A stretch of 64,000 nucleotides of DNA from Acorus gramineus (Eukaryota > Streptophyta > Magnoliopsida > Acorales > Acoraceae). Positions 38,501 to 49,882 of the stretch are shown here, one piece after another; position 1 is the first letter of the stretch, and the number at the start of each line of letters is the position of its first letter. Position numbers and translations under genes: made by a program. Under the pieces are notes generated by a model that saw only the letters and a list, made by a program, of their open reading frames with translations, had not been told where the DNA came from and made no database searches. The stretch spans positions 10,981,343-11,045,342 of the forward strand of contig CM060852.1 of assembly GCA_030737835.1 (NCBI GenBank), in the 5' to 3' direction.

Positions 38501-41500
38501 AGCTTTATCATGTTAGCATTGGTTTGTGCCAACATTCAAGACTACCAATTTCATAGAAAATGCCCTGGATTGTTCTCCTGTACTAATTAATAAAAATTTA
38601 TAATATAAATTTTGACAGTACTTATTGATGTAAAAATTCTAGCCATGGTAAAGACTGAAACTCAACCAAGTTCTCAGTATTACTTGGAGTAAAAACCAAG
38701 AACAGTAAAAGAGTGAAACTTGATCGAGTGCCCCAAAATTCTCGAAAAGATGAATAACTGAGACAGAATCAGATTTTCATACCATCAAGACCCCATCCCA
38801 TGTACAGTGGCGTAATACCAATAGGATCTCGTGCAGCAATAAAAGTGTTGTTACGTGTATCAAGAAGAACAAAAGAGAACATGCCATCCAACATTTCCAC
38901 AAAGTTCTCTCCATATTCTTCATACTGTACAGAAAAATAGTCATTGAGACATCAGCCAACTGACAGCAACATCTGCATAACGTTTCTCCAATAAAAAATA
39001 AACTATGATCCGCACTGGTTTGAATTGTAACATACAGTCTCTTCAAGTCCATGCTAAGAATACTGTAAAGTTTTCAACAACTTACAAGATGGGCAATCAC
39101 TTCACAGTCACTTCCAGTTCTAAATTTGTGAGACTTCAGTTTTTCTCTCAATTGTTCATGATTGTAGATCTCTCCATTAACCTACTGGCAATAAGCACTT
39201 GTAACATATCTTGAAAAAAAATCCAAACGCTAGATAATACGACATGATAACTGATGTACTTGTCAAATCCATCTGCACTTCATATCAGTCACATCAAGAA
39301 AATCAATTGTGAGATCAAGAAAAATTATGCTGCTCATTTAGATTAGCTGGCTAAAGAAAGCATGCTTAGGGGATGTCACTGTAAACTCATATGATTTCAT
39401 AAATGTAACATTAGATATATGCTTAGAATCTGCCCAGGAATGGACGTGAGTTTTTTTTTGTGAAAAAGACGAATGGACGGAATAATCCAGGGATAAAAGG
39501 AAAATGGGTTAACATAATATATTTTTGGTGGTAAACATCCTCCAGCATCATTGAAGATCTAGAAACCATTGAATTGAGTGCAAGAACAGCATGAAACTCA
39601 TTTTTTCTAGTATCAGATGTCTGGAGTAAAAAATTTGACGGGTAGTTCAGCTAATTGCTTATTCTGAACCACCAAAAGAAGTCCATGTACAGATGGAGAA
39701 AACATGAAGGAAAGATAAGCCTTCAGCAAACTTATGACACAATGATTAGCGGTCCCAAGGGAGAAAGAATTAAAATCTTCTTCAGATATTCTGTCTTTTC
39801 ATTAAAATGCCCTGTGTGAGATTGGATCATTATTTATCTGGACATGGTTTCAAACAATGCATCAGTAACATCAAAAAGATAGAGATGTTCACAGTAGTAC
39901 AGAAGGCATTTCTTGCCTGATAAATCTTTTAAAAAAATTATTGATTCACTGGAGAAATTGAAACTTTTAATGGAAATGCAATATAAAATTATATTAGTCC
40001 CGGTTTTCTCCATCCCTGCTAGAAGTCTTTTTTTTCATTCATGAGATGCCCTTGATCACTTGTTGTATCTTTATGATGGCATCATATCATGCTGGAGCAT
40101 GAGTACAAGTGTCTTTTTATTTCACTGCATTTTCTTCAGAGTTCATGAGCAATCAAGGAAAAAGAAAGGGAGAAGATTGATATTTGTGATGCATATTCTA
40201 CCAGTGAAGGTGTCAGCCAAATAAAGTAAAATAAGCATGTAAAATGGGCTAATTTATTGACATGGGACTGATCCATTCAACAATAAACATCCACGAACAT
40301 ATAAGAGACAAACAAAATGTAATTTTGGATCATAGCAAGTGAACTAAGACTGGATGCCATCATTTCTGCTCATAAAATTTAATGTGTGTGTGTTGTTTTG
40401 ACTGAAGGGTGAGAGTATTGCATCAGATTTAATAATTTAAGTAAACCAACAGCTGCACTCCAAAGGAAAAAGGGCCATAGAGGAAGGGGAATTTAAATTT
40501 GTTTCTGTAAGTGACACTATCCTTAAAAGAAACATCAAAGATGTTGGTCTAATTGAGAAATGAAAATTAACAAATTGTCAAGCATGGAGAAGACTTTTGT
40601 TGTGCTAATTGCAAATTGGTACATTTTTAAGACTGAGAGACCGAGCATTCTGGGTCATTGTAAATCTCAAATATATAACATATATGCGGATGCTTAAATG
40701 TTACAGTGCTTATAGACCTAACCGTGACAACGATTGTCTTGTCTTCGTTGTAAAGTGGTTGATCTCCAGATGTAGGATCTACTATAGCCAAACGCTGGTG
40801 AGCAAGGTAGCAGTCTTGGAAACAATGCAATCCGCTCCAATCAGGGCCCCTATGGCGCAATCTGTATATCAAAGAACAATACATCAGTTATGCATCTTCC
40901 CCCATTGGACAAAAAAAAAACTTAATTCAGGACTTAATTGTGAAGCGATGAAACAATTATTAATAAAATCTAAGGAAAAATAAACAACAAGAAAATTAAC
41001 AAAGTGAAATACATGTGTTCATACATCATTTAAAGGTGAAGGCTAGACAGGGGTTCAGCCCACAATTTCAAGGTAGTTAACACGAATAGTAAACAACAGT
41101 GACATAGTCCACCGCAAAAACAAGAGTTTATCACGAAAAGTGCATAAGATTTTGCTTATCTTGCTTGATAAACATATGCAAAAAAAGACCAAAATCCAGT
41201 GATCACCGACGACCAGGAGCAGCTCATTCATACAGAACATGCACAAATGAACAACAACCTATAAATAGCTATATGGACCCAAAGTCATTCAACACGAGGC
41301 ACTTTTATTTGATTAGTAGGCAATTTTCTTTCATAGTACATGACAGCAGAGCACAGCCTCTGCAATAATGGTATAACTACAAAAGGTAGGAAAATAGTAC
41401 CAGCTAACCTTTATAAACCCATCTTCAACTAATATTAATGAATGCATCTTGTTTGATGAAGGATGATATGTTCAAAGCAAACAATGGGGTTGTGAGGAAC

Positions 41501-42986
41501 CCGATTTTCAAAAGGAATATTGCAGATCAAGAAGTAGCTGATTTACTTATTCTTATATGCCTGCATGAAGTATACAAGGAGTCTTAAAAGGAGAGGATAG
41601 AGCGGTTTGGAATCCGCAAAAGAATGAAGCCGTCTCCATTAGAAGTTGTTACATGTGGCAGTGAAGAGAACATCCCATTCAGCCGTTGACTGCTAGAAAA
41701 AAAAATAGAGAAATTTGGAGAATAAAGATACCACTCAATGTTCAAGTTTTCATGTGGCTAACCTATTTGGAAAAGCTGATTACAAAATACTATAGGGCCA
41801 AATAGGCAGCGGGTTAGCCAATATAATGCCCATTGTGTGTGGCTGAGGATGAGATGGTGGAACACATATTTTTACGCCATCTGATTGCTATATGTGGAAC
41901 ATATTAAGGGATGTGGTGGGGTTTGCGCTGGATGGACCATTGAAGACAAGGAAAGATATGTGAAAAAAAGGGGATCAAAACATCATGGCAAAGGTCTCAC
42001 AAATCCTCATTCCAGCAGGCCGTTGGGTCATTTGGCTCAATAGAAGCGAGGTGGTTTTCAAGGGGAGTTAGGCCTTAATTGGAAACTTCTTGTGAGAGAC
42101 TGAAAGCACAATGATCTTCGTTAAAACACGGGTGACGCAATGCTTGGGGGCACAAAGATTGGAATTAGTAGAGGGAAAACTGAATATCACTGAGTAATCT
42201 GGAATCTGGAGAAATCCTGGACATTGGCAAGGGACTATCAGATCACATCCATAAAGATCCTGGCTGATTCTAATGTCATTTTGGGATAACTTCAGCAGAT
42301 TGCTGATCTGCTGTTTTTTCAATTTTTCCTTTTTCATTGTTTTGTTTCTCCTCTGGAATTGCATATCTTTATGAATGAAGATGGTAGAGTGTCTATCAAT
42401 TTTTAAATTAAAAAAAAATATATCACCATGCAGACCTACCTATCAATGTGATATATCCTTTGGGTACCATAAGTCAAGAAAACACATTGCATCCAATAAA
42501 ACCGATTTACACTGATTCAGATAATTGGCCCAACAACGACGTTTATCTTTACAACCCAAAACCATTGGATTAAGTAGATTTTCCCCTGAAATTCCTATCA
42601 TTTATTATATTTATTCCTACATCGAATAAATCCCATAAAAACCCACACATGTTACTTCAAAAAAAAAAAAATGGAGATGTTCAGTTGATAACATGATTGT
42701 TGAAATTGACAGCCAATGCTAATATTTATGAAAAAAAAAAAAAGTGGTTTATTCCAGTATCTGCCTTTTTCAATTCTTGTTTTGATGTATTACATAAAAA
42801 AAAAAAAAAAAATCTTGTTTTGACGTGAACCAAACAAACAGCTCTTCAAAACCAAACAAGTGAAAGCTTCATCGTTGAGAAGGAAATGAAATCATTGGAG
42901 ATGAACCTGCGAGAGAGTTCGATGATTCGAGTTCTCTTGGAGAGGGAGGTGTCGGAGCAACCGAGGACTGCTAAGATCCCGCACAT
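32586..42986 (-). CDS. ASN: Asparagine synthetase (glutamine-hydrolysing)
   Basis: Class II asparagine synthetase, which makes Asn from Asp, Gln and ATP in the cytosol for nitrogen transport and storage. Fourteen exons join in frame: 42986-42907, 40861-40723, 39181-39086, 38924-38783, 37580-37485, 37306-37212, 36933-36772, 35890-35810, 35711-35490, 35196-35062, 34362-34282, 34175-34089, 33905-33798, 32726-32586, giving 554 aa (family about 580-590; the short C-terminus explains the difference). Exon 1 encodes MCGILAVLG with the Cys2 nucleophile of the glutaminase domain; [19 protein letters not shown] and NGEIYNH follow. The synthetase domain shows the ATP pyrophosphatase loop SGGLDSS (233-239), [11 protein letters not shown], and ARVPFLDK. 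Intron 1 is about 2 kb and carries a LINE remnant. The intron after exon 8 appears to begin with GC. Whether it is the ASN1 or ASN2/3 type cannot be settled here. Confidence 0.93.
34727..34754. repeat. GGA/AGA purine microsatellite in asparagine synthetase intron 10
   Basis: Run of GGAAGAGGAGGAGGAGGAAG and AAGAAG units. It creates spurious Glu-rich frames. Confidence 0.85.
41600..42425 (+). mobile_element. LINE (non-LTR retrotransposon) 3' remnant inside asparagine synthetase intron 1
   Basis: On the plus strand, antisense to the host gene, broken frames spell the zinc-finger region found at the end of plant LINE reverse transcriptases: [11 protein letters not shown] (about 41730), [15 protein letters not shown] (about 41828), then a block reading [24 protein letters not shown] (about 41980-42065). 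The end is a typical LINE tail: ATGAATGAAGATGG followed by an A-rich run (42374-42420). The 5' part is missing and the frames carry stops, so it is inactive. The left limit is approximate. Confidence 0.75.
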
Positions 42987-43340
42987 GTTTTTGCCCCGTC
43001 TTTCGAACCGATGCGTTCACGATGAGAGAAATTTGAGGTGGTCAAGTGTAGTGAATGCGCTGGTGGTTTCGTTTTGTAAAGGCCGTTGGATTGATTTCCT
43101 GGATATTCACTTTTTCTAGGGTTTCTGGGTGGAATCTGGAATCTGCTCTCGGCGGGTGGGACCTATTGCGCCGTACGAAATTTGACTCCGATTGGACAGT
43201 GACGTGAGTATCACTAATTCAACAAATAAAATAAACTAATTAATAATGCACATAAATAAAAATAAATAAATTTATTCACACGCTGGAGAAGACTAGTGTT
43301 CTTTCTATGCAGAGATTAATAAAAATTTCTTAAAAAAAAG
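42987..43340. promoter_or_regulatory. Asparagine synthetase leader and promoter region
   Basis: Upstream of the ATG at 42986. Nothing beyond ordinary leader-like sequence to about 43140, then AT-rich. No clear TATA box was chosen. Confidence 0.3.
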
Positions 43341-43343
43341 CAG

Positions 43344-43570
43344 CGTTATAGCCTACGTGTACCTGCTAGAGGTCCTGCTGGTGGAGATCGCGCCGTCGGT
43401 GAGGGAGGGCGGGAGGGATCTGACGGTGGAGGACGCAATGAAGGATCTCCTCCTCAGTCCGACCAATTGGTCTGCAATGGAGGCCGACAATGAGAGGAAA
43501 AAAATGGAAAAATAAATTAGATTGGTCTGCAATGGAGGTGGAGAACGAGAGGAAGAAAAGAAAAATAAAT
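43344..43570 (+). other. GC-rich coding-like fragment with a partial tandem duplication
   Basis: The plus frame reads YVYLLEVLLVEIAPSVREG, RDLTVEDAMKDLLLSPTNW and SAMEADNERK without a start codon or splice context; GC-rich unlike its flanks. The last part (TTGGTCTGCAATGGAGG...GAACGAGAGGAA) is repeated about 60 bp further on with changes. Probably an exon fragment moved here; family not recognised. Confidence 0.4.
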
Positions 43571-43789
43571 AAATTTAGATTTTAGGGTTGCCGTCAAATG
43601 AATGGTCTAGATCTAATTAAATGTGATATCAATGGTTTGAATTGATTGGTATTCTTTTTCAATCATAACAAATCCAATCCATCGGTTCCATGGTCTCTAT
43701 TAGGAACATTCACGAATCGAACGGTCAATAATTTGTCTAAAAAGCACTTAATGAAATTTCATGAGATTTGAAGTCTCAGAGGTCATGTG

Positions 43790-43985
43790 TCTGAAATCAG
43801 GGATCTGATTATAAATTTAAAAATCTAAATGAGAAACATTTTTATTACATATTGTGAAACTGGTGGGGTGGATAAGCAAATAGCCCATAAAATGACAGAA
43901 TTATGAGGGACCTTTTTATAACAAATATAAGGGTTTGATTGTGAAACAAGTGCAATTTGGGGGTTGATCTACAAATACACCAGAA
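43790..43985. repeat. Interspersed repeat B, copy 2
   Basis: Matches the repeat at 23400-23700 (GGGATCTGATTATAAAT, AATAGCCCATAAAA, ACAAATACACCAGA). Lies in the divergent promoter region between asparagine synthetase and the LIN1-like gene. Confidence 0.45.
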
Positions 43986-44019
43986 AAGAACAAAAATGAA
44001 AAAATTAACTGAATTGTTA

Positions 44020-44244
44020 GCCTCATCGACGGATGCCTCCAAAACATGGCAATGACTATGTTCCCTTATTGGGGTCTCGACCAGCCTAACCTTCACCCCC
44101 TTCTCCACCATCCTAACAAGCCCATCATGTATACCCTCCCCTCACTGTCCCTGCACACTCCGTATGTCCCTGACTTTGACGAGAAGAACGCCATTCTTGC
44201 CGCCACCATCCCAGTCATGTTGCCCATTGAAAACCCAAACTAAA
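44020..44244 (+). other. Open coding-like fragment in the divergent intergenic region
   Basis: The plus frame is open from about 44020 to TAA at 44242 with GC-rich codons: MTMFPYWGLDQPNLHP, LLHHPNKPIMYTLPSL, TPYVPDFDEKNAIL. It has an ATG (44046) but no visible promoter. I do not recognise the protein. It may be a captured gene fragment between repeats. Confidence 0.35.
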
Positions 44245-44594
44245 AAAAGGAAGACAAGTTTAAAAGGGAAGGGCATAAATGTAATTGACATGGGGTATTT
44301 TTTGCTTTTTTCATAGATGCAGACTTATTAACATTTTTTTAAAATTCAAAGACCCATGGAATGGAATATTCTACTAATATTCTGTTTATGTCAGGGTTAA
44401 GTTAATCTAGGGGATTGATTTTACATTTTGTATATGTTTACAAGGGGTTATTTAAACATTCAAATCGCTAATCCAAATAGCTATGCCCTTTTTCAGAGTA
44501 TTCCGCATTATACCTCTCTTATGCCCCATCCCAACAAAGTTTGAAAAGATTTCTACAAGGATTCAAAAGTCCCAATGCCTACACTCAACCCACA

Positions 44595-45065
44595 ATTAGG
44601 TTTGTCAAACGGGTCAGGTCTAAATCTGACCAGCCCCAATCCCGATTACACATGTTATTTACCCGACGCAATTTGGACTTGACTTAGTGAACGGGACCTT
44701 TGATTCTATAGATTCGAGACTCGACTGTTTTATATATAAGCTCATATAGTTGTTAGGCTATTAGTTAACCTATAAATTTCTATCACATTTACCAAGTTTT
44801 AGTCCATAACATTTTGGTTTTTTTTTTTTTTTTTGCTTGCTAATAACATCTTGGCTTTGTGTGTTAGTGTTAATTTATTTTAAATCTTTTTAGTGTTTAA
44901 GTTAATATATTTTATGTTATATGTTTTAAAAATTATGCTAGATTATATATTCATAAATTGTTTTATAAATATTTTTATTATTATTAGTCATTCTCGGGTT
45001 TGAGTTCAATCCGGATTCACCGTGATCCGGCCAGGACCCGACCTGTCGACTGGCCCCATGAGGTG
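44595..45065. repeat. GGGTC/GACCCG-rich repeat, related to the 3.6-kb hAT-like element
   Basis: Contains ACGGGTCAGGTCTAAATC near the left end and CCAGGACCCGACCTGTCGAC near the right, the same vocabulary as the element at 3593-4349, with an AT-rich centre and a T17 run (about 44818-44834). Ends and target duplication are not clear. It lies directly upstream of the LIN1-like gene. Confidence 0.4.
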
Positions 45066-46009
45066 AACCGACCGAGCACCCACGCAAAAAGTATTCCATT
45101 CCAAAAATTACCCCCATTGACAATCGGCTATCTTAGAACCTACATACATTCAGACGGGATCGTCATAGATTTCGATCGATATCGCGCCGACAATTATTCG
45201 AAACGAAGGAAAGCCCATCGAGAGCGAGAGCTCCAATGGAGGAAAACCCCTCAAAGCCTCGCCACAAACGCGCACTAGACGAAGACGAAGAACCGAAGTA
45301 AGCCCTTTCACCCCCATCATCCCTATCTAGGGTTTCCAGGGGTTTTTCATCGATTTCTCTTCGTGTTTCTCAGGCAGAAGAAGCCCAGATTCCCGAAGGG
45401 GAAGAAGGTGAAGAAGGGCGGAGATGAGGTCTCCGCCTCCAGTAACGGATGGCGCGGGAAGTCCCCGGCTGCATGTTGGACCCCGACGCGGCGGCCAAGC
45501 TCCGTGCGAGGCGGCGGCGGGAGCAGCTTAGAGAGGAGGAGCTCGGAGTCAGGCGGCGGAAGGAGCAGTTCAGGGAGGAGGATCTTGACGTCGACCCTGT
45601 TGTCGAAGTGGATTACAAGGTCTTCCACTTCTCTCCCTCTCGCTCTATATGTATATGTGATTTCAATTTGTCAGATTTTTTTTTTTTTGAAAATTCTCGA
45701 AGAGAAGGAGATGGGGGGGTTTTCAGGAGAAGAAAGAAAGAAAGAAAAATCAAAGAAATAACTCTTTTAGTGATAAAATGTTTCACATTTCAATTGACCC
45801 CCCATAATTTTAATGTTGGTTCTTTCCGAAGAAGCACGATAATCCAAACACTAAGAGATGCCATTGTTACCACCCTAATATTCTCCATGGATGCTCTTTT
45901 TCCTTTGAAAAACATGTTTATTATTGCGCACATGTATTGTACCACAACAAACCACATGCGGGATAAGAGCTAAATATTTCGCTTTATTGCTTCGAGTTCC
46001 TTTTTTTTC

Positions 46010-46275
46010 TTTCCTCCAGAAGTAATCCCACATGTTATTTAGATTTTTGGAAGCGCCATACCCACCTTGTGCCAAGTGCTTCACTAAGCAGGCAATTATA
46101 GAAGAGATGATCTCTTGTTTCTTCTTCTACACCAAAAAATACTCAAACAATGTCACCGTCTCTTGTTAGTAACTTGTCTTCAGAATGCAACCACATAAAA
46201 CAGTGAATTTTCAACGGTGCAATGACACCCTTATGTATGAAAAAGAACTGTGTTGAGGAGATATCATGAGAAGGA
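46010..46275 (-). mobile_element. LINE fragment, zinc-finger end of reverse transcriptase (minus strand)
   Basis: Minus-strand translation from about 46270 down gives IAPLKIHCFMWLHSEDKLLTR and then GVEEETRDHLFYNCLLSE, the zf-RVT type domain at the C-terminus of plant LINEs, interrupted by a stop. It lies in intron 2 of the LIN1-like gene, opposite in orientation to the next LINE piece. Confidence 0.6.
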
Positions 46276-46449
46276 TTCTTGTGAAGCCTAGTATAGATTG
46301 ACTTGTTGGAAAGTCATTTTTTTTTTAATTATCTGATTGGAACAATTTAGCCTGAATTAGTTAACTTTTCACACGCACTGTTGTTCCATAATGATTGTAG
46401 AGTATTATCCATTTCCATTGTCAATTTATGGGAAATGTAGCTCAGCATG

Positions 46450-47370
46450 GGAGAGGTTTTTGTATTTCCATGACGAAATGCATAATGTACAAACTGCAGT
46501 GGGTTTCGGTGGCTAATCTGATAATCATAGTCTGTTAGTGGAAGATGGGGAAAATATGAAGAAAAAAGGGGATCAAAGCAGGCAAAAGTCTCCCAAATCC
46601 TCGTTCCTGTGAGATGTTGGACCATTTGGATTAATAGAAATGACGTGGTTTTCAAGGGATCCAATCCATATTTTGAAAATGATTGGGAGAGTATATCGTT
46701 TTTGTCAATGATTGGCGACACTTGCAGGGGCTTGAAAGGTGGAGTTTGTGTTACGATTTCGGATCTTGGGATGTAATCAATCAAAGGAAATAAACAAACA
46801 AATCGAAGCAAAGACACAAAAATTTACGTGCTTCGGCAAATCTTGCCTACGTCCACGGAGCACACCAGAGATCAATCCACTATGAATGAGAAGTTTTTAC
46901 AATGGTCACACCAAAGATAAAAACCCTAGAGCCTAATGAAAAATATGAGATGTCATTTTATATTGATATCTCATTAAGGGTAAAAAAGTCAATACACGAA
47001 AGACACCTCAAAATTTTTTTATCCCTGCGAGCACTAAAGGGAGCTCGACCCTCGTCCGACCCTTCGTAGCGCCAACAATCCTCTGCGCACATCATCAGGC
47101 TCCACAATATATAACAGTTTGTTCAGGGAAGACTGAAAATCATCAAATGGACTGGGGAGTATGAACTGTCTGCCTAGGCGGTGAAGTTTTTCTTCTGGCC
47201 TTTTTTCAGGTCTTGGGGGCTTTGGGGACATTTGAGAGTAATCATCTGCTGAAGTGTCCTGTTTTTTTTTTTTTTTTTTAATATATTCTCTCTGTTATTG
47301 TTCCCCTGTTTTCTTTATGAATGAAGGTGCTAGGATACCTACTAATTTGTCAATTTTTTTTTCTATTTTA
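46450..47370 (+). mobile_element. LINE 3' remnant, interrupted by a solo LTR
   Basis: Plus-strand frames read AKVSQILVP..CWTIWINRNDVVFKG (about 46590-46665), nearly the same block as in the LINE piece of the asparagine synthetase intron, so both belong to one LINE family. The piece continues to 46748, is split by the solo LTR at 46749-47116, resumes at 47117 and ends near 47370 in the same kind of tail (TTTATGAATGAAGGTGC, then T/A-rich). The left limit is approximate. Confidence 0.65.
46749..47116 (-). mobile_element. Solo LTR of an LTR retrotransposon, with 5-bp target duplication
   Basis: A 368-bp unit starts TGTTA and ends TAACA, and is flanked on both sides by GTTTG (46744-46748 and 47117-47121), a perfect 5-bp target-site duplication. 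Removing it rejoins the surrounding LINE sequence. Read on the minus strand, it has the CGTGGACGTAGGCA-like and GCCGAAGCACGTAAAT-like blocks followed by TTGTGTC that are common at the 3' end of plant Copia-type LTRs. No internal retroviral-type coding region is present, so it is the product of LTR-LTR recombination. Confidence 0.85.
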
Positions 47371-48870
47371 ATATTCATGCTGTGATGTTTCCACTTCATT
47401 AGTTCATTTATGACTTGTTTGAAAGTGCTCCTCTCTCTCACTCCCTCTAAAAACAAATGTTTTTTTTTCTTTTGATTTTAATTGGTCTGCCTGATGTGCA
47501 TCATCAAGCATCCAGATTTTATCTTCTCCTTCTTGTTGTGGGAGGCTATATACAGATTACTGGCGGAATCTATGTTTGTTTATTTTTGTGCAGCATGCAC
47601 TCTGTATATGCTTTGTTTTGATTTTTGCCCATGCCTTTCACAATATCCTGTTTTGCTATGTATTATATTAATTTTGCTATTCCTTTTTATTTCTGTTTGT
47701 ACCAGCAGCATTTCAAAACAATGTCAATGATTATTCTTGATCTCTCCAATGGGCCAAGAGTTAGTCTATAATCGGGGATTACATTTGGCAGGACATCAGT
47801 AACTTTGAAGATGATGGGATTATGATAGAGCCATTTAATCTGAATCAAGAGAGAGAAGAAGGCTATTTTGATGAAGCTGGAAATTTTGTTGAGTATGTCA
47901 ATAACAAAAAAATCAAGATGTGCTATTTTCCCGAGCACATCTTCATCATTGCTGACACGCAAAAGACAAACATACTTAAAATTGTTTTCTTTCTTTGGCT
48001 AAGGATGCATGGCTAGATAGTGTTGATATTGAACCAAAGTTCATAGAAAAGACTCCTGAGGTGACCAAAGAAGAAGAATACCATGAGCTATCATCTGAGC
48101 ATATAGGAAGAATGAAGAGGAGAATCGCCGATGTGCTTCTGCCAGGAGAGTCGGTAAAATCTGCTGCATATTTTCGATATATGTCTGAGTACTATAATTG
48201 AATTTATTCAGTATTCAAGTTTATTATAGCATGAGTTATGCTTTGGTTTTTGGCCACTTGAAGTTCTTTGCCGGTCCCTCAGAGGTGAGGGTTCGACTGA
48301 AACTTCCCCCCTTTCATCTTGAGTGCATTCTAGTCATGAGGATTCTGAGTCTGTAACAAAACACAGTTTCAGCTCATGTATCATTATTATAACAAATGTT
48401 GACAGGATTTCATGCGTCTTTGACACCCTGAACTCTTTGCACATTTTTGTGCTCCAGGTTCTTCAAGCATTACAAAGGATAAAAAATGCTTCTAGCAATG
48501 AAAAGGGAAGGATGCCTGAAGAAACCAAGCGTTTGTTCGATCAGCTAACTGAGGATTCCATGAAATTGATGGACAATGGTGAATACAGTTAAGTGAATTT
48601 CACCATCATTACTGCCACATTTGGTGGAGCCTCTTTTTTTTTTGGCACTTACATATGTGGGGAATGACTGTTCTTCCTCCTAAACTGTATGTTATATAGA
48701 GATTCTGCTTCCCTTTGTCATTTCGCAGCCATCTCTCCTCTCTCTTAAAATTAATATTATTTATGCTTCCTTGAATAGTGTTTATTTATCCAATGCAAAT
48801 ACACTGATGTTAGTGGTTTTTTTTGTAGATGTTTACCATGAAGTGCAGGAAATCTTTGAGCAAGAGGCAG

Positions 48871-49880
48871 GTTGGTCTAGTTATCCACTTGTCGTTCCAT
48901 GTATTTTCATGAGCAATTGAACTTTCTACAAGAGCGGCATTTTTCTTTAATCAATATCTTTACCTCGGCTGGATTTTGTAGATTTAGCTTTTAGAGTTTA
49001 TTGTTGCTTTTTTATATGTAATTGGAGACTTTATCCTGAACACATTTTTTTTTGAGGAAGGAAAAGGACATGTTAAGTTTGACAGGGTAACACTGTATCA
49101 AAGAATGATTAAAGGTGAAAGAATTCTTGTTGGATAATTGCATTTGCATATTTTTTGTTTTTTTGTAAATCATTCAACCTTGTCTATTTTTTTTATTCAT
49201 GAGTAACTAGTACGAGATGATTTTACAATTATTTGCAGAAATTTGAATGTAGTAAATTTTTTAAAATTATGCAATATATGCCTTGATAAATAGATTTGTA
49301 TATACTTACATTTATGTGTCAATTATTGTAATAAATTGCTAAGTACATCAAAATGTTATATGGGATATTTAGGAATAAACATAGGTTTGAAAGAGTTCAA
49401 CCAGAATTTGCTGGGTATTCTAGTAGGAGAGAGAATGAATGCTAAACCAACCCGAAGTGCAACATAGTGAGGAATACTGATGTCGGTTTCTTTTTTCTTC
49501 TTTTAGTTGGTGTTCTTTTGTGGTGCACATTGAGCTCAGTTGGGTTTGGTCTTCAGTCCGTATGTCACTTTGGAATCCAACATTGTGCAATATCATGCAA
49601 ATGATGCGTATTCTGAGCCCCATAACTGCACACATAATCTGGCCTGGAAAATGAAGCAATGCAGCTGAACATCAGCACCTCCATTTCAAATTCAAAGCCC
49701 GGAGTATGTTCTATAAATTCCGAATGTCTCTGATGTGGAGCTCAAACCCATTAAATTCCAATGTATATGGAATAATATATACTTTTTTTAACAATATATA
49801 TACATTGTTATATAATGAGTGTTAGTGATTAATAAGTTATAATATGTGACCGTAAATGAAGCTGGAAAATGAGATGTTTT
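48871..49880. other. Region downstream of the last recognised LIN1-like exon
   Basis: Starts at a normal GT donor (GAGGCAG|GTTGGT), so more exons are expected, but no frame here resembles the family's C-terminal part. Confidence 0.5.
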
Positions 49881-49882
49881 AA

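Larger units (their letters stand above)
45236..48870 (+). pseudogene. LIN1/CD2BP2-like gene (U5 snRNP-associated family), apparently damaged
   Basis: Exons recognised: 45236-45297, 45374-45619, 47792-47917, 48004-48153, 48458-48587, 48829-48870. The start (KRALDEDEEPKQKKPRFPKG) and the conserved middle (EGYFDEAGNFVEY, DAWLDSV, GRMKRRIADVL, FDQLTEDSMKLMDNGEY, VYHEVQEIFEQEA) match the plant homologues of yeast Lin1 and human CD2BP2, which associate with the U5 snRNP. Three problems are visible. Exon 2 changes frame near 45446-45450: the conserved N-terminus is in one frame and LDPDAAAKLRARRRREQ in another, as after loss of one base. Exon 3 is followed by AAG|AT instead of a GT donor; an upstream GT after EY would drop seven residues in frame. 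No C-terminal part (roughly the last 100-150 residues of the family, where the GYF-like region would be) is seen downstream to 54 kb. It could be a pseudogene, or a real gene with assembly errors and a distant last exon. Confidence 0.65.

Noticed and set aside
46347-46817. 156-codon open frame on the minus strand
   Set aside because: It overlaps the LINE remnant and the solo LTR on the opposite strand; its composition mirrors those elements and it spans the insertion boundary at 46749.
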